Positions 16,083 to 29,200 are shown, counted from the stretch's first letter. The stretch: 64,000 nt of DNA from Bordetella genomosp. 1 (GCF_002261335.1 NZ_NEVL01000003.1:806001-870000), one strand, 5' to 3'. The notes: generated by a model not told the origin, from the sequence alone. Numbers and translations are program-made.

Positions 16083-19000
16083 TGCGGCTTGCCTCCATGC
16101 GAGGCATCCGAGTCGGCCGCCAGCGCGGCGTCATGGGCCGCTTCGTCGGCGCGCAGCTCGGAGAGGCGGCGCACCTTGAACAGGCGCAGGACGATCACGA
16201 AGAAGACCGGAACGAAGAAGATGGCGAGGAAGGTGCCCGACAGCATGCCGCCGATCACGCCGGTCCCGATTGCGTTCTGGCCACCCGAGCCCGCGCCGGA
16301 GGAAATCGCCAGCGGCACCACGCCCAGGATGAAGGCGAGCGAGGTCATGAGGATGGGGCGCAGACGCTGGCGCGCGGCGTGCACGGCCGCCTCGACCAGG
16401 CTGGCGCCGGACTCGTAGTGCTCCTTGGCGAACTCCACGATCAGGATGGCGTTCTTGGCCGCCAGCCCGATGGTGGTGAGCAGGCCCACCTGGAAGAACA
16501 CGTCGTTGGACAGCCCGCGGCCCAGCGTGGCCGCCAGCGCGCCCAGCACGCCGAGCGGCACCACCAGCATCACCGCGGTCGGGATGCTCCAGCTCTCATA
16601 GAGCGCGGCCAGGCACAGGAACACCACGATCAGCGAGATCGCGTAGAGCGCCGGCGCCTGCGCGCCCGACAGCCGTTCCTCGAACGACAGGCCGGTCCAG
16701 TCGTAGCCGATGCCGGTGGGCAGCGCATTGGCGATGCGTTCCATCTCGGCCATCGCGTCGCCCGAGCTGTAGCCCGGCGCGGGCGCGCCCTGGATGTTGA
16801 ACGAGGGCACGCCGTTGTAGCGGTTGAGCTTCTGCGGGCCGTAGGTCCACTTGGCCGACGAGAAGGCCGAGAACGGCACCATGTCGCCATCGCCATTGCG
16901 CACGTACCACTTGTCGAGGTCTTCGGGCAGCATGCGCGACGAGGCGTCGCCCTGCACGAACACCTTCTTCACGCGGCCGCGGTCGATGAAGTCGTTGACG
17001 TAGGAGGAACCCCAGGCGGTCGCCAGCGTGCTGTTGATGTCGGCGATCGACACGCCCAGCGCGCGCGCCTTCTCGCGGTCGATGTCGAGCTCGTACTGCG
17101 GCGCGTCTTCGATGCCGTTGGGACGCACGGCCATCAGCACCGGGCTCTTGCGCGCCTCGCCGAGCAACTGGTTGCGCGCGGCCAGCAGCTTCTCGTGACC
17201 CAGGCCGGCACGGTCGACCAGCTGGAAGTCGAAGCCCGACGCGTTGCCCAGTTCCATCACCGAGGGCGGCGTGAACACGGCGACCTGCGCATCATGGATG
17301 TTCTTCGCGAAGAAGCCGTTGGCACGCTGCGCCACGGCGCCGGCGCGGTGTTCGGCGCCCTTGCGCTCGTTCCAGTCGCGCAGCTTCACGAACAGGATGG
17401 CGGCGTTCTGGCCCCGGCCCCCGAAGGAGAAGCCGGCCACGGCGAACACGGAGGCCACCGAGTCCTTTTCGTTTTCGAGCAGGTACTTCACGGCCTCGTC
17501 GATGCTTTCCTTGGTGCGCTCGGCGGTGGCACCGGCCGGCGCCTGCACCTGCGCGAACAGGATGCCCTGGTCTTCATCGGGCAGGAACGCGGTCGGGATG
17601 CGGGTGAACATCCAGCCGGCGGCCAGCACCAGCGCGAGATAGATCACCATCATGCGCTTGCCGCGATTCATGCTGCGCGACACCGAGTTGGCGTAGCCGT
17701 CGCTGGAGCGGTCGAAGGTGCGGTTGAACCAGCCGAAGAAGCCCTTCTTGGTGCCGTGATGGCCCTTGGGGATGGGCTTGAGGATGGTGGCGCACAGCGC
17801 CGGCGTGAACACGATGGCCACGATCACCGACAGCACCATCGACGACACGATGGTGATCGAGAACTGGCGATAGATCACGCCGGTGGAGCCGCCGAAGAAG
17901 GCCATCGGCACGAACACCGCCGACAGCACCATGGCGATGCCGATCAGCGCGCCGGTGATCTGCCCCATCGACTTGCGTGTGGCCTGCTTGGGACTGAGCC
18001 CCTCCTCGGCCATCACGCGCTCGACGTTCTCCACCACCACGATGGCATCGTCGACCAGCAGGCCGATGGCCAGCACCATGCCGAACATGGTGAGCGTGTT
18101 GATCGAGTAGCCGAACGCGGCCAGCACGCCGAAGGTGCCGAGCAGCACCACCGGCACCGCCAGGGTGGGAATCAGCGTGGCGCGAACGTTCTGCAGGAAC
18201 AGGTACATCACCAGGAACACCAGCAGCACCGCCTCGAACAGCGTGTGCACCACGCTCTCGATCGACAGGCTCACGAACGGCGTGGTGTCGTACGGATACA
18301 CCACTTCCATGCCCGGCGGGAAGAACGGCTTGAGGCTGTTGATGGTGTCGCGCACGCCCTGCGCCGTGTCCAGCGCGTTGGCGCCGGCCGCCAGCTTGAT
18401 CGCCAGGCCCGAGGCGGGCTTGCCGTTGAAGTAGCTGTCGATCGCGTAGGTCTGGGCGCCCAGCTCGATGCGCGACACGTCGCGCAGGCGCACCTGCGAG
18501 CCGTCGGCGTTGACCTTGAGCAGGATGCGGCCGAAGTCTTCCGGCGTCTGCAGGCGCGACGGCCCGATGACGGTGGCGTTGAGCTGCTGGCCGCGCACGG
18601 CCGGCAGGCCGCCGAGCTGACCCGACGACACCTGCACGTTCTGCTCTTTGATCGCGTTCGTGACGTCGGAGGCGGTCAGGCTGAAGTTGATCAGCTTGGC
18701 CGGGTCGAGCCAGATGCGCATCGCGTACGAGGCGCCGAACAGCTGGAAGTCACCCACGCCCTTGGTCCGGCTGATGGGATCCTGCACGTACGAGGCCACG
18801 TAGTCGGCCAGGTCGGACTTGTCCATCGAGCCGTCGGTCGACACGAAGCCGGCCACGATCAGGAAGTTCTTGGTGGCCTTGGTGACGCGGATGCCCTGCT
18901 GCTGCACTTCCTGCGGCAGCAGCGGCTGCGCCACCGACAGCTTGTTCTGCACCTGCACCTGTGCCGTGTCGGGATTGGTGCCCTGGGCGAAGGTCAGCGT

Positions 19001-19270
19001 GATGCTCATGCTGCCGTCGGAGTTGGACTCCGAGGAGATGTATTGCAGGTTGTCGATGCCGTTCATCTGCTGCTCGATCACCTGCACCACCGTGTCCTGC
19101 ACCGTCTGCGCGGAGGCGCCCGGGTAGGTCACGTTGATGGCGATCGAGGGCGGCGCGATGTTCGGGTACTGAGCCACCGGCAGGTTCAGGATGGACAGCG
19201 CACCGGCCAGCATCAGCACGATGGCGATCACCCAGGCGAATACCGGCCTGTCGATAAAAAACTTTGCCAT
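16079..19270 (-). CDS. RND multidrug efflux permease (AcrB/MexB type, HAE1)
   Basis: 1063-aa inner-membrane proton-drug antiporter. N-terminus [20 protein letters not shown] is the HAE1 signature; the TM4 proton relay Asp407-Asp408 lies in [16 protein letters not shown], and the GQ-containing segment [16 protein letters not shown] lies in the second periplasmic loop. The C-terminus ends in [13 protein letters not shown] plus a short acidic/His tail. Flanked by its own adaptor and channel, so the set can act as an independent pump. Substrates cannot be read from sequence; the AcrB/MexB/AmrB group exports mainly amphiphilic antibiotics and dyes. Confidence 0.96.
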   Translation of the reverse strand: MAKFFIDRPVFAWVIAIVLMLAGALSILNLPVAQYPNIAPPSIAINVTYPGASAQTVQDTVVQVIEQQMNGIDNLQYISSESNSDGSMSITLTFAQGTNPDTAQVQVQNKLSVAQPLLPQEVQQQGIRVTKATKNFLIVAGFVSTDGSMDKSDLADYVASYVQDPISRTKGVGDFQLFGASYAMRIWLDPAKLINFSLTASDVTNAIKEQNVQVSSGQLGGLPAVRGQQLNATVIGPSRLQTPEDFGRILLKVNADGSQVRLRDVSRIELGAQTYAIDSYFNGKPASGLAIKLAAGANALDTAQGVRDTINSLKPFFPPGMEVVYPYDTTPFVSLSIESVVHTLFEAVLLVFLVMYLFLQNVRATLIPTLAVPVVLLGTFGVLAAFGYSINTLTMFGMVLAIGLLVDDAIVVVENVERVMAEEGLSPKQATRKSMGQITGALIGIAMVLSAVFVPMAFFGGSTGVIYRQFSITIVSSMVLSVIVAIVFTPALCATILKPIPKGHHGTKKGFFGWFNRTFDRSSDGYANSVSRSMNRGKRMMVIYLALVLAAGWMFTRIPTAFLPDEDQGILFAQVQAPAGATAERTKESIDEAVKYLLENEKDSVASVFAVAGFSFGGRGQNAAILFVKLRDWNERKGAEHRAGAVAQRANGFFAKNIHDAQVAVFTPPSVMELGNASGFDFQLVDRAGLGHEKLLAARNQLLGEARKSPVLMAVRPNGIEDAPQYELDIDREKARALGVSIADINSTLATAWGSSYVNDFIDRGRVKKVFVQGDASSRMLPEDLDKWYVRNGDGDMVPFSAFSSAKWTYGPQKLNRYNGVPSFNIQGAPAPGYSSGDAMAEMERIANALPTGIGYDWTGLSFEERLSGAQAPALYAISLIVVFLCLAALYESWSIPTAVMLVVPLGVLGALAATLGRGLSNDVFFQVGLLTTIGLAAKNAILIVEFAKEHYESGASLVEAAVHAARQRLRPILMTSLAFILGVVPLAISSGAGSGGQNAIGTGVIGGMLSGTFLAIFFVPVFFVIVLRLFKVRRLSELRADEAAHDAALAADSDASHGGKPQ

Positions 19271-19281
19271 GCCAGGATTCC

Positions 19282-20484
19282 TTACTTAGCCTGCGCGTTG
19301 CTCTGCGCTGCCGGCTGGGGTTGCGCGGCGGCGCCGGCGGGCTTGGCCTCGGCCACGGTCACTTCCGCGCCCGGCCGAACCGACTGCAGCCCTTCCACGA
19401 TGACGCGGTCACCGGCCTGCAGGCCCTTGGTGATGAGCCATTGGTCGCCGATGGCGCGGTCGGCCACGAGTTCGCGCAGCTCGACCTTGTTCTCGGCATT
19501 GACCACCAGGGCGGTCGGGATGCCGCGCTGGCTGCGCGTGACGCCGCGCTGCGGCACCAGCAGGCCTTCGCTGGCCACGCCCTGCGCCAGGCGCGCCCGC
19601 ACGAACATCCCGGGCAGCAGCTGACGCTTGGGGTTGGGGAATTCGGCGCGGATGGTGACCGAGCCGGTGCCCGGATCCACGGTCACCTCGGAGAATTGCA
19701 GCTTGCCGGGCTGGTCGTATTGCGTGCCGTCCTCGAGCGTGAGGGTCACGCGCGCTTCCTGGTCGGTGCCGCCCTGCTGCAGCTGGCCGCTGGCCAGCGC
19801 ATTCTTCAGGCGCAGCAACTGCACGCTGGACTGCGTCACGTCGACGTAGATCGGGTCGATCTGCTGGACCTGCGCGATGGCGTTGGTCTGGTTGGCGGTG
19901 ACGAGCGCGCCTTCGGTCACGGCCGAGCGGCCGATGATGCCGTCGATCGGCGACAGCACCTTGGTGTAGACCAGGTTGATGCGCGCGGTTTCGAGCGCGG
20001 CCTTGGCCGACAGCACGTCGGCGTTGGCCTGGTCGCGCGCTGCCACGGCGTCGTCGTAGGTCTGGCGGCTGACGGCGCGCGTCTCGGCCAGCGGCTTGTA
20101 GCGCTGGGCCAGCAGATTGGCGGTACGCAGCGTGGCCTCGGCGCGCGCGAGCGCGGCCTTGCGGCTGTCGAACTCGGCCTGGTAGAGCGAGGGATCGATC
20201 TGATAGAGCTGCTGACCGGCGCGGACTTCGCCGCCTTCGGTGAACAGGCGCTTCTGGACGATGCCGTTCACCTGCGGGCGCACCTCGGCATTGCGGAAGG
20301 CCGACGTGCGGCCCGGCAATTCGGTGGTAAGCGAGACCGGCTGGGTCTTGAGGGTGACGACGCTGACCTGCGGCTTGCCGGCCGCCGGAGGCGCATCCTG
20401 CTTGCCGCAGGCAGCGAGTGCCAGGACCAGAGCGGTTGCCGACAGCGCCAAGGCGCCCTGCCGGACCAGTTTGTTCTTTTTCAT
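19282..20484 (-). CDS. RND efflux periplasmic adaptor (AcrA/MexA family)
   Basis: 400-aa membrane-fusion protein. Lipoprotein signal with LAAC and Cys26 (ACGKQDAPP), followed by barrel, lipoyl and hairpin segments ([20 protein letters not shown] is the classical adaptor strand) and a C-terminal membrane-proximal domain with Gln/Ala-rich tail. I start at the ATG giving [10 protein letters not shown]; the upstream in-frame part is not adaptor-like. First gene of the operon, 11 nt before the pump gene, divergent from a LysR regulator. Confidence 0.95.
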   Translation of the reverse strand: MKKNKLVRQGALALSATALVLALAACGKQDAPPAAGKPQVSVVTLKTQPVSLTTELPGRTSAFRNAEVRPQVNGIVQKRLFTEGGEVRAGQQLYQIDPSLYQAEFDSRKAALARAEATLRTANLLAQRYKPLAETRAVSRQTYDDAVAARDQANADVLSAKAALETARINLVYTKVLSPIDGIIGRSAVTEGALVTANQTNAIAQVQQIDPIYVDVTQSSVQLLRLKNALASGQLQQGGTDQEARVTLTLEDGTQYDQPGKLQFSEVTVDPGTGSVTIRAEFPNPKRQLLPGMFVRARLAQGVASEGLLVPQRGVTRSQRGIPTALVVNAENKVELRELVADRAIGDQWLITKGLQAGDRVIVEGLQSVRPGAEVTVAEAKPAGAAAQPQPAAQSNAQAK

Positions 20485-20549
20485 TCCGTGCTTTCCCGAA
20501 TCCACAAAGTGCCCCCACCCGGGGCTCGACGGGCAGTGAGACGGACATC

Positions 20550-20680
20550 TTTGCTGCATTGCAAAACGAGACATTGTCCGTTATCCCGCCCGGGAAACAA
20601 AGTGCGCCTTAGCGAAAACATCATTCCAAATATGGGACAATAATCCGCGCCGTCGGCCACAATAATGCAATCCTTGCATT
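20550..20680. promoter_or_regulatory. divergent promoter region with two related inverted repeats
   Basis: The 221-nt space between the adaptor and lysR genes contains AATGCAA-TCC-TTGCATT, a perfect 7-bp inverted repeat at 20664-20680, and TTTGC-N6-GCAAA at 20550-20565. Both share an ATTGCA core and are candidate binding sites for the divergent LysR regulator. Confidence 0.45.
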
Positions 20681-20705
20681 CGCGTGCCGCCAAAATCCTG
20701 AAAAC

Positions 20706-21638
20706 ATGAACAATCGATTGCAGGGCATGGAGCTGTTCGTCGAGGTCGCCAAGACCCGCAACTTCAGCCGCGCCGCCGAAAACCTGGGCATCCCCAAGTC
20801 CACGCTGTCGCGCCAGGTGGCCGAGCTGGAACGCTCGGTCGGCCTGCAGCTGCTGGCCCGCACCACCCGCAAGGTCGAGCTGACCGCGGCCGGCCAGCTC
20901 TACTTCGAACGCTGCGAGCGCATCGTCGCCGAGGCGCAGGTGGTGCACGAAGAACTGCAGAATCTCGTCGAGACGCCCTCGGGCCCGCTGCGCGTGAACA
21001 TGCCGGCCGACTTCGGCACCGACTTCATGGCCGAGGCCTTCGTGGCGTTTTCGCGCAAGTACCCGGAGGTCACGTTCTATCTGGACCAGGCCAGCCCCGA
21101 GCACGCCACGCGGGTGTTCCAGACCTGCGATGTGTCGGTCGAGATCGGCGAGCTGCCCGATTCGAACCAGATCGCGCGCCCGCTCGGCATGCTGCCGGCC
21201 TATCTGTATGCCTCGCCCGACTACCTCGCGCGCCACGGCGAGCCGCAGCACCCGAGCGACCTGACCCGGCACGAATGCCTCGAATTCCGCGCCGGCCGCG
21301 GCGGCCGGGTGACGCGCTGGCCGCTGCACAACGGCGAGCGCCACATCGAGATCACGCCGGGCCACCGCTATTCGGTCAACAGCATTTCGATGCTGCGCAG
21401 CCTGACCAACCTGGGTGCCGGCATCGCCATCCTGGCGCCGGTGCAGGCGGTGCAGGCCGACCTGGATTCGAGCCAGATCAAGCGCATCCTGCCCGACTGG
21501 CACGCCGGGCCCTTCCCGGTCTATGCCGTGACCGACACGCGGCTGCTGCCGGCCAAGACCCGGATCTTCATCGAATTCCTGATGGAGCGCCTGCGCCTCG
21601 GCCCGCTGGCGAAGGATAGCGCCAGCTTCTTCCCCTGA
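20706..21638 (+). CDS. LysR-family transcriptional regulator
   Basis: 310 aa with N-terminal winged helix (MELFVEVAKTRNFSRAAENL, recognition around IPKSTLSRQVAELE) and a C-terminal periplasmic-binding-like effector domain (PLRVNMPADFG to IEFLMERL). Divergent from and 221 nt away from an RND operon, so it most likely controls that pump and its own gene. This is the layout of MexT/MexEF-like control, although the pump itself is of AcrB type. The inducer is unknown. Confidence 0.9.
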   Translation: MNNRLQGMELFVEVAKTRNFSRAAENLGIPKSTLSRQVAELERSVGLQLLARTTRKVELTAAGQLYFERCERIVAEAQVVHEELQNLVETPSGPLRVNMPADFGTDFMAEAFVAFSRKYPEVTFYLDQASPEHATRVFQTCDVSVEIGELPDSNQIARPLGMLPAYLYASPDYLARHGEPQHPSDLTRHECLEFRAGRGGRVTRWPLHNGERHIEITPGHRYSVNSISMLRSLTNLGAGIAILAPVQAVQADLDSSQIKRILPDWHAGPFPVYAVTDTRLLPAKTRIFIEFLMERLRLGPLAKDSASFFP

Positions 21639-21698
21639 CCGGGACGCCGTAATCGATTGAAATGACTATTCCGGGCGCGTCATCGCTTCCGGGGCGCG

Positions 21699-22430
21699 TC
21701 AGAAGCGTTCGTCGGCGCGCAGGTAGCGCCACTGCCCCAGCGGCAGGTCGGCCAGGTTGATGCGGCCGATGCGCACCCGCTTCAGGCCCACCACGCGCAG
21801 CCCCACCAGCTCGCACATGCGGCGGATCTGGCGCTTCTTGCCTTCGCGCAGCACGAAACGCAGCTGGTCCTCGTTCTGCCATTGCACCTGCGCCGGGCGC
21901 AGCGCCTTGCCGTCGAGCGAGAGGCCGTGGTTGAGCAGCGCCAGGCCGTTGGGGCTCAGGCGGCCCTGCACCCGCACCAGGTATTCCTTGTCGACCGCCG
22001 AATCCTCGCCGATCAGCTGCTTGGCCACGCGGCCGTCCTGCGTGAGCACCAGCAGGCCCTGCGAATCGATGTCGAGCCGGCCGGCCACGGCCAGTCCGCG
22101 CAGCTGCGAGCGGTCGAAGCGATGCACGGTGCGGTCGCCCTGCCACTGGCTGCGCGCGTCGATCAGCGCCACGGCCGGGGTGTAGCCGTCTTCGGCCTGG
22201 CCCGACACATAACCGACCGGCTTGTTCAGCAGGATCGTGACGCGGGCGGTCTGCTGGGCGTGCGCGGCACGCTCCAGCGTGATGGTCTGGTCGGGATAGG
22301 CCTTGGCGCCGAGTTCGGAGACGACCACGCCGTCGACCCGCACCCAGCCGCGTTCGATATAGCTGTCGGCCTCGCGGCGCGAACAGAGTCCTTGCTCGGA
22401 CATGAGCTTGGAGATACGTACTTTTTCCAT
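21699..22430 (-). CDS. rRNA pseudouridine synthase (RsuA/RluB/RluF family)
   Basis: 243 aa: S4 RNA-binding domain (about 4-50, with [20 protein letters not shown]) followed by a pseudouridine-synthase domain whose catalytic Asp120 lies in [14 protein letters not shown]. The later [19 protein letters not shown] and LPLGQWRYL motifs match the group. Length and C-terminus resemble RluF (23S U2604) most, but RsuA- and RluB-type specificity cannot be separated here, so no symbol is given. Divergent from chorismate lyase with 116 nt between. Confidence 0.88.
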   Translation of the reverse strand: MEKVRISKLMSEQGLCSRREADSYIERGWVRVDGVVVSELGAKAYPDQTITLERAAHAQQTARVTILLNKPVGYVSGQAEDGYTPAVALIDARSQWQGDRTVHRFDRSQLRGLAVAGRLDIDSQGLLVLTQDGRVAKQLIGEDSAVDKEYLVRVQGRLSPNGLALLNHGLSLDGKALRPAQVQWQNEDQLRFVLREGKKRQIRRMCELVGLRVVGLKRVRIGRINLADLPLGQWRYLRADERF

Positions 22431-22546
22431 GGCCGCTATTGTAAGCGCGGGGCCCGACGCCACGCAGCGCCCGCCAACGCCAGCGCGATCCGCCTGCGTG
22501 GCGGGCCGGGCCGGCCGACCGCCGGTTTGGTCCATAATACGCAGCC

Positions 22547-23170
22547 ATGACGCTTCCGCTGCACAACTCCCCGCCGCTGGCCCCGGGCTGGCTGGCCGAC
22601 TGCCCCCCCGTCTGCGACGCCCTGATGCGCCACTGGTTGACGCGTCCCGGCGCCCTCACCGCCGGCCTGCGCCAGGTCGGCCAGGTCAGGCTGCGCGTGA
22701 CCGGCGAATACGCCGAAGGGGCGCGCCCCGACGAGGCGCGCGCCATGCACATCGCGCCCGGCACGCCGGTGTGGGTGCGCGAGGTGCTGATGTCGGTGAA
22801 TGGCGTGGACAGCGTGCCGGCGCGCAGCCTCGCGCCGCTGGCCGCATCGCACGGCGCCTGGCAGGGCATGCGCCGGCTCTCGACCCGGCCGCTGGCCGAC
22901 ATGCTTTATCACGACCGCACGGTCACCCGCTCGCCGTTCGCGGTGCGCCGCCTGGCGCCGCCGGTGCCGTTCTTTCGCGCCATCGCCGGCTGGCTCGCGC
23001 CCGAGCATGGCGCGCACGCCGCACAGCAACTGTGGGCGCGCCGTTCCGTGTTCTGGCGCATGGGCCAGCCCTTGCTGGTGGCCGAGTGCTTCCTGCCCGG
23101 CTTCTGGCCGGTGGCGGCGACCGGCAACGCGATGCCGCCGCTCAAGAAGCACGTGATCCGGCGCGGCTGA
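22547..23170 (+). CDS. ubiC: chorismate pyruvate-lyase (ubiquinone synthesis)
   Basis: 207 aa. UbiC removes pyruvate from chorismate to give 4-hydroxybenzoate, the first step of ubiquinone synthesis. Family landmarks are visible: [11 protein letters not shown], the [17 protein letters not shown] region, [20 protein letters not shown] (with the conserved Glu) and a closing LPGFW. ATG 22547 starts just after a TATAAT-like CATAATACG. Slightly longer than the E. coli enzyme. No ubiA adjoins it. Confidence 0.85.
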   Translation: MTLPLHNSPPLAPGWLADCPPVCDALMRHWLTRPGALTAGLRQVGQVRLRVTGEYAEGARPDEARAMHIAPGTPVWVREVLMSVNGVDSVPARSLAPLAASHGAWQGMRRLSTRPLADMLYHDRTVTRSPFAVRRLAPPVPFFRAIAGWLAPEHGAHAAQQLWARRSVFWRMGQPLLVAECFLPGFWPVAATGNAMPPLKKHVIRRG

Positions 23171-23191
23171 AGCGCGCCGGACGGGTGCGCG

Positions 23192-23728
23192 TCAGCGCCA
23201 GGTTTCGGGCTCGACCGTGACCTGGCCCAGGTCGCCCGACAGATACACGATGCCGTCGGTGATGTTGGCGTGCAGCTGCATGCTGCGCTGGGTCAGGCCG
23301 GCGAGCGCCTTGGCCTGGTGGTCCGGCAGGTTGACGATGCGCAGGTTGCGGGCGCGATCGACCTTGTTGCGGATCCCGTCCCACCAGATCTTCGAGGCGT
23401 GGCCGCCGTAGCAATACACCACCACGTCCTCGGCGCGGCCGCAGGCGCGCAGCACGCGGCGCTCTTCGGGCTGGCCGACCTCGATCCATTGCTCGATGGC
23501 GCCGGTCAGGTCCTTGCGCCACAGATCCGGTTCGTCGGTGTCGCTCAGGCCCTTGGTGAAGCCCAGTTCCTCGTGCGCATTCAGCGCAAACGCGACCAGC
23601 CGCACCATCATGCGCTCGTCGGTCTCGGAGGGATGGCGGGCGATGGTGAGCGAATGGCTGCCGTAGTAATTGCGATCGGTGTCGGCGACGTGCAGGTCGG
23701 CCTTGTAGATGGTGGCGCGCAGGGCCAT
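23192..23728 (-). CDS. YaeQ family protein
   Basis: 178 aa, full-length YaeQ (MALRATIYKADLHVADTDR..., with LARHPSET-like and ALNAHEELGFTKGLS motifs, and SSD-like DEPDLWRKDLTG). The fold is of the PD-(D/E)XK nuclease type but the family has no firmly known function; an older link to RfaH/haemolysin control in enteric bacteria is uncertain. Monocistronic, between convergent ubiC and divergent lysE-type genes. Confidence 0.9.
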   Translation of the reverse strand: MALRATIYKADLHVADTDRNYYGSHSLTIARHPSETDERMMVRLVAFALNAHEELGFTKGLSDTDEPDLWRKDLTGAIEQWIEVGQPEERRVLRACGRAEDVVVYCYGGHASKIWWDGIRNKVDRARNLRIVNLPDHQAKALAGLTQRSMQLHANITDGIVYLSGDLGQVTVEPETWR

Positions 23729-23835
23729 GGGACAGAACTTCCGCGGATGACGAAACAGGGGCGCAGTGTAACGCGGGCGGCGGCGTTACACTGCCGCCAG
23801 GGCCGTGCCGGCCCCTTGCCCTCCGATCCGCGCCC

Positions 23836-24483
23836 ATGACCGCCACCACCGCCCTCGTCGCCTTTGCCATCGCCGCCGGCATCCTCACCCTCACGCCCGG
23901 CCTGGACACGGCCCTGGTGCTGCGCACCAGCGCGGTCGAAGGCGCGCGCCGCGCGCTGATGGCGGGCCTGGGCATCTGCGCCGGCTGCCTGGTGTGGGGC
24001 GCCGCGGCCGCCTTCGGCCTGGGCTCGCTGTTGGCGCTGTCCACGGTGGCCTACGACACGCTGCGCATCGCGGCCGCCGCCTACCTCTGCTACCTCGGCG
24101 TGCGCATGCTCTGGCGCAGCCGCGGCGCCCTGCCCGCCGCCCCCGACGCCGCGCCGATGCAGGCCGCCCGTGCCAGCGACACCAGCGCATTGGGCTGGTT
24201 CTTGCGCGGCTGCCTGACCAACGTGCTCAACCCCAAGGTGGGCGTGTTCTACATCACCTTCCTGCCGCAATTCATCCCGCAAGGCGCCGACGTGCTGCGG
24301 TTCAGCCTGCTGCTGGCCCTGCTGCACGCGGCGATGGGCGTGCTGTGGTTCGTGCTGCTGGTGGCGGCCACCCGGCCGCTGGCGCGCTGGCTGGCGCGCC
24401 CCGCCGTGGCGCGCGGCCTCGACCGGCTCACCGGCGGCGTGTTCATTGCCTTCGGTGTCAAGCTTGCACTCGAGCGCCGCTGA
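23836..24483 (+). CDS. LysE/RhtB family amino-acid exporter
   Basis: 215-aa inner-membrane protein with six predicted helices. The family signature near the N-terminus (LTPGLDTALVLRTSAVEGAR) and the CLTNVLNPKVGVFYITFLPQF motif in the middle are both intact. Members export amino acids or homoserine lactones; the substrate cannot be deduced. It precedes an enoyl-CoA hydratase gene by 52 nt on the same strand, but a shared function is not apparent. Confidence 0.9.
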   Translation: MTATTALVAFAIAAGILTLTPGLDTALVLRTSAVEGARRALMAGLGICAGCLVWGAAAAFGLGSLLALSTVAYDTLRIAAAAYLCYLGVRMLWRSRGALPAAPDAAPMQAARASDTSALGWFLRGCLTNVLNPKVGVFYITFLPQFIPQGADVLRFSLLLALLHAAMGVLWFVLLVAATRPLARWLARPAVARGLDRLTGGVFIAFGVKLALERR

Positions 24484-24535
24484 TTCCGCGCGAGGGTGGT
24501 AAAACGGCAGGGAGATCGCCCGACGGAGGCCCCCC

Positions 24536-25327
24536 ATGCTGCAGACCCTGGAAGTCGAGTACCGCGACGACACCGCGCGCGTCTGGCTCAATCGCCCCGA
24601 GCTGCGCAATGCGCTCGATCCGCGCCTGATCGCCGAGCTCACCGAAACCTTCATGGACCTGGCCCAGGACGGCGCCGTGCGCGCCATCGTGCTGGGCGGG
24701 CGCGGCAAGGCCTTCTGCGCCGGCGCCGACCTCAACTGGATGCGTGCCAGCGCCGCCGCCAGCGATGCCGACAACCGCGACGACGCGCTCACGCTGGCCA
24801 CGCTGCTGCAGACCATCGCCGGCTGTCCCAAGCCCACGCTGGCCCGCATCCACGGGCCCTGCATGGCGGGCGGCATGGGCCTGGCGGCCGCCTGCGACAT
24901 CGCGATCGCCACGCCCGCGGCGCGCTTCGCGCTCAGCGAGGTACGGCTCGGGCTGATCCCCGCCATGATCTCGCCGTATGTGCTGCGCGCCATCGGCGCG
25001 CGCGCGGCCAGCCGCTACTTCCTCACCGCCGAAGTGTTCGACGCCGAGACGGCGCGCCGCATCGGGCTGCTGCACGACTGGTGCGATGAAGACCAGCTCG
25101 ACGAGCGCATCGGCCATCTGCTGGCGCAGCTGCGGCTGGGCTCGCCCGACGCGCTGGCCCACACCAAGGCCCTGATCCGCGACGTGGCCGGCCAGCCCAT
25201 CGACGGCGCGCTGCTCGAAGACACCGCCGCGCGCATCGCACAGCAACGCGCCAGCGACGACGGCCGCGAAGGCATGGCGGCGTTCCTGGAAAAACGGCGC
25301 CCGTCGTGGGCGCCGCCTGAAGACTGA
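24536..25327 (+). CDS. enoyl-CoA hydratase/isomerase family (methylglutaconyl-CoA hydratase-like)
   Basis: 263-aa crotonase-fold enzyme. Oxyanion-hole segments GKAFCAGADLNWM (58-69) and GPCMAGGMGLAAACDIAIA (108-125) are present, and Glu135 in FALSEVRLGLIPAMISPYV is in the first catalytic acidic position; the position of the second acid of classical hydratases looks like Arg. The GADLNWM and ALSEVRLGLIPAMISP wording is closest to methylglutaconyl-CoA hydratase of leucine catabolism (LiuC), but no other liu genes are nearby. GGAGG precedes ATG 24536. Confidence 0.82.
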   Translation: MLQTLEVEYRDDTARVWLNRPELRNALDPRLIAELTETFMDLAQDGAVRAIVLGGRGKAFCAGADLNWMRASAAASDADNRDDALTLATLLQTIAGCPKPTLARIHGPCMAGGMGLAAACDIAIATPAARFALSEVRLGLIPAMISPYVLRAIGARAASRYFLTAEVFDAETARRIGLLHDWCDEDQLDERIGHLLAQLRLGSPDALAHTKALIRDVAGQPIDGALLEDTAARIAQQRASDDGREGMAAFLEKRRPSWAPPED

Positions 25328-25354
25328 TTGCGCGCGGGCCCGGCCCGAGTCGCA

Positions 25355-27757
<2,403 letters not shown>

Positions 27758-27905
27758 GGAAAAACGCGGCAGCGCCGCGGGGAAACAGGCCAGGCATCAT
27801 TTTGCCTGAATGTCTCTCCGGGTGCTGCCGCGTCCGATGCATCGCGTGCCGGCGTGGTGGGTCCCCGAAGGCCCACGCCCGCGCGCCATGCGGCGGCGGG
27901 TCGCC

Positions 27906-28403
27906 TCAGCGCACCGGCGCGGGTGCCGCGGGCACGGGCACCGCGGGCGACGGCACCGGCGTGGCCGGGGTGCCGGGCGTGGCGGCGGGCACCGGGATCA
28001 CGGTCTCGCGCATGACGCCGCCGCCCTGCACGCTGCCTTGCGTGGAGGTGGGCGCGTTCATCTGCGTCACGCAGTCCTGGCGCTGCCCGGCCGGCAGGCT
28101 GTCGCAGCGGCGCGTGGCGTTGGTTTCGTAGGCGGGTTCGTTCAGGCGGCCGCGGCCGGATTCCTGGCGGGCGGCGCCGGCTTCACGCAGGCAGGTGGCC
28201 TTGTCCTGGCCGCTGGTGCCGCTGTTGCAGCGGGCCACTTCGCGGTCGTAGGCGCTTTGCGCGGGGCGCGGCGCGCTGTTGGCGCTGGGGTCGGCGGCCT
28301 GCGCCGGCAGGGTCATCCAGGCGGACGCCAGGCCCAGGGCGATCGCGCCGCCGGTGGTGCCCAGGATCGTGTACATCGCACTTCGCATCGAGAACGGCTC
28401 CAT
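27906..28403 (-). CDS. secreted protein of unknown function, Pro/Ala-rich tail
   Basis: 165 aa. Signal sequence (hydrophobic TILGTTGGAIALGLASAWM, cleavage likely after PAQA), then a helical domain with four cysteines (REVARCNSG, ATCLREAG, TRRCDSLPAGQRQDC) and a low-complexity C-terminus of Pro, Ala, Val and Thr (PAATPGTPATPVPSPAVPVP). AGGAGGAAA directly upstream decides ATG 28403. Likely periplasmic with two disulfides. No recognised domain. Confidence 0.75.
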   Translation of the reverse strand: MEPFSMRSAMYTILGTTGGAIALGLASAWMTLPAQAADPSANSAPRPAQSAYDREVARCNSGTSGQDKATCLREAGAARQESGRGRLNEPAYETNATRRCDSLPAGQRQDCVTQMNAPTSTQGSVQGGGVMRETVIPVPAATPGTPATPVPSPAVPVPAAPAPVR

Positions 28404-28574
28404 GATTTCCTCCTCACTTGGCGGGGTGCTTGCCCTTAGCAAGTACCGATCCCGGGGTGCGCCGGCGCCGGAACGGGCCGGCGGGACCCCTGCCGCTCAA
28501 GATACGAAAATCCGGACCGACTCGGTAGACGGAATTGTTACAGCCCTGTCCAACGGTAAGGCCCGGGCGGCCGG

Positions 28575-28922
28575 TCAGGGCTCGTGGTGCGGTTCGTTGG
28601 GGCCGACCTCGGCCGAGCGGTTGCGGTAGACCGCGGCCCGCATCAGCAGCATGCCCGTCACGGGCGAGGTCAGGATCAGCAGGACGACGATCACCACCTC
28701 GTGGAAGACGGCACGCGACGACAGATAGGAAAAGACCAGGGCCGAGGCGCCGAGCACGAAGCAGGCGCCCAGGGTGTTGGCCAGCGTGGGCGCGTGGATG
28801 CGGGCGTAGAAGTGGCCGAATCGCAACAGACCGACCGAACCGGTCAGGGCCAGGATCCCGCCCATGATGAGGAACAGGCTGGCCGGAATGGCGATCCACC
28901 AGGGGATTGCGGAGCCGATCAT
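28575..28922 (-). CDS. phaG: Mrp-type Na+(K+)/H+ antiporter subunit G
   Basis: 115-aa MnhG/PhaG subunit with three predicted helices; family wording GGILALTGSVGLLRFGHFYARIHAPTL is plain. Last gene of the six-gene operon; its start codon overlaps the phaF stop (ATGA). Part of the complex exchanging cations for protons across the inner membrane. Confidence 0.93.
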   Translation of the reverse strand: MIGSAIPWWIAIPASLFLIMGGILALTGSVGLLRFGHFYARIHAPTLANTLGACFVLGASALVFSYLSSRAVFHEVVIVVLLILTSPVTGMLLMRAAVYRNRSAEVGPNEPHHEP

Positions 28923-29200
28923 GGTTCGATCACCTCCCCGCGCAGCAGGAACTTGGCCAGCGCCGTGGAGCCGACGAAGCCGAACAGCGCGATCAGCAGC
29001 GCGATGTCGAAATACACGCCGGTGCCGGAACGGATGCCGAACACCAGCATGATGAGCATGCCCTGGATATACATGGCGTCCAGGCCGAGAATGCGATCCT
29101 GCGCGGTGGGGCCGCGCACGGTGCGCACCGCGGCGCAGCCCATGCCCACGGCGAAGCACAGCAACGCGAACGAGGCGGACCAATACAGTATGACGTCCAT
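28919..29200 (-). CDS. phaF: Mrp-type antiporter subunit F
   Basis: 93-aa MnhF/PhaF subunit with three helices and the family motif VRGPTAQDRILGLDAMYIQG. Starts one nucleotide overlapped with phaE stop and ends overlapping phaG by 4 nt, so strict cotranslation is expected. Full-length. Confidence 0.93.
   Translation of the reverse strand: MDVILYWSASFALLCFAVGMGCAAVRTVRGPTAQDRILGLDAMYIQGMLIMLVFGIRSGTGVYFDIALLIALFGFVGSTALAKFLLRGEVIEP

Noticed and set aside
16082-19624. 1180-residue plus-strand frame across the RND pump
   Set aside because: Antisense of the AcrB-like gene, His/Arg/Gln-rich with no motif.
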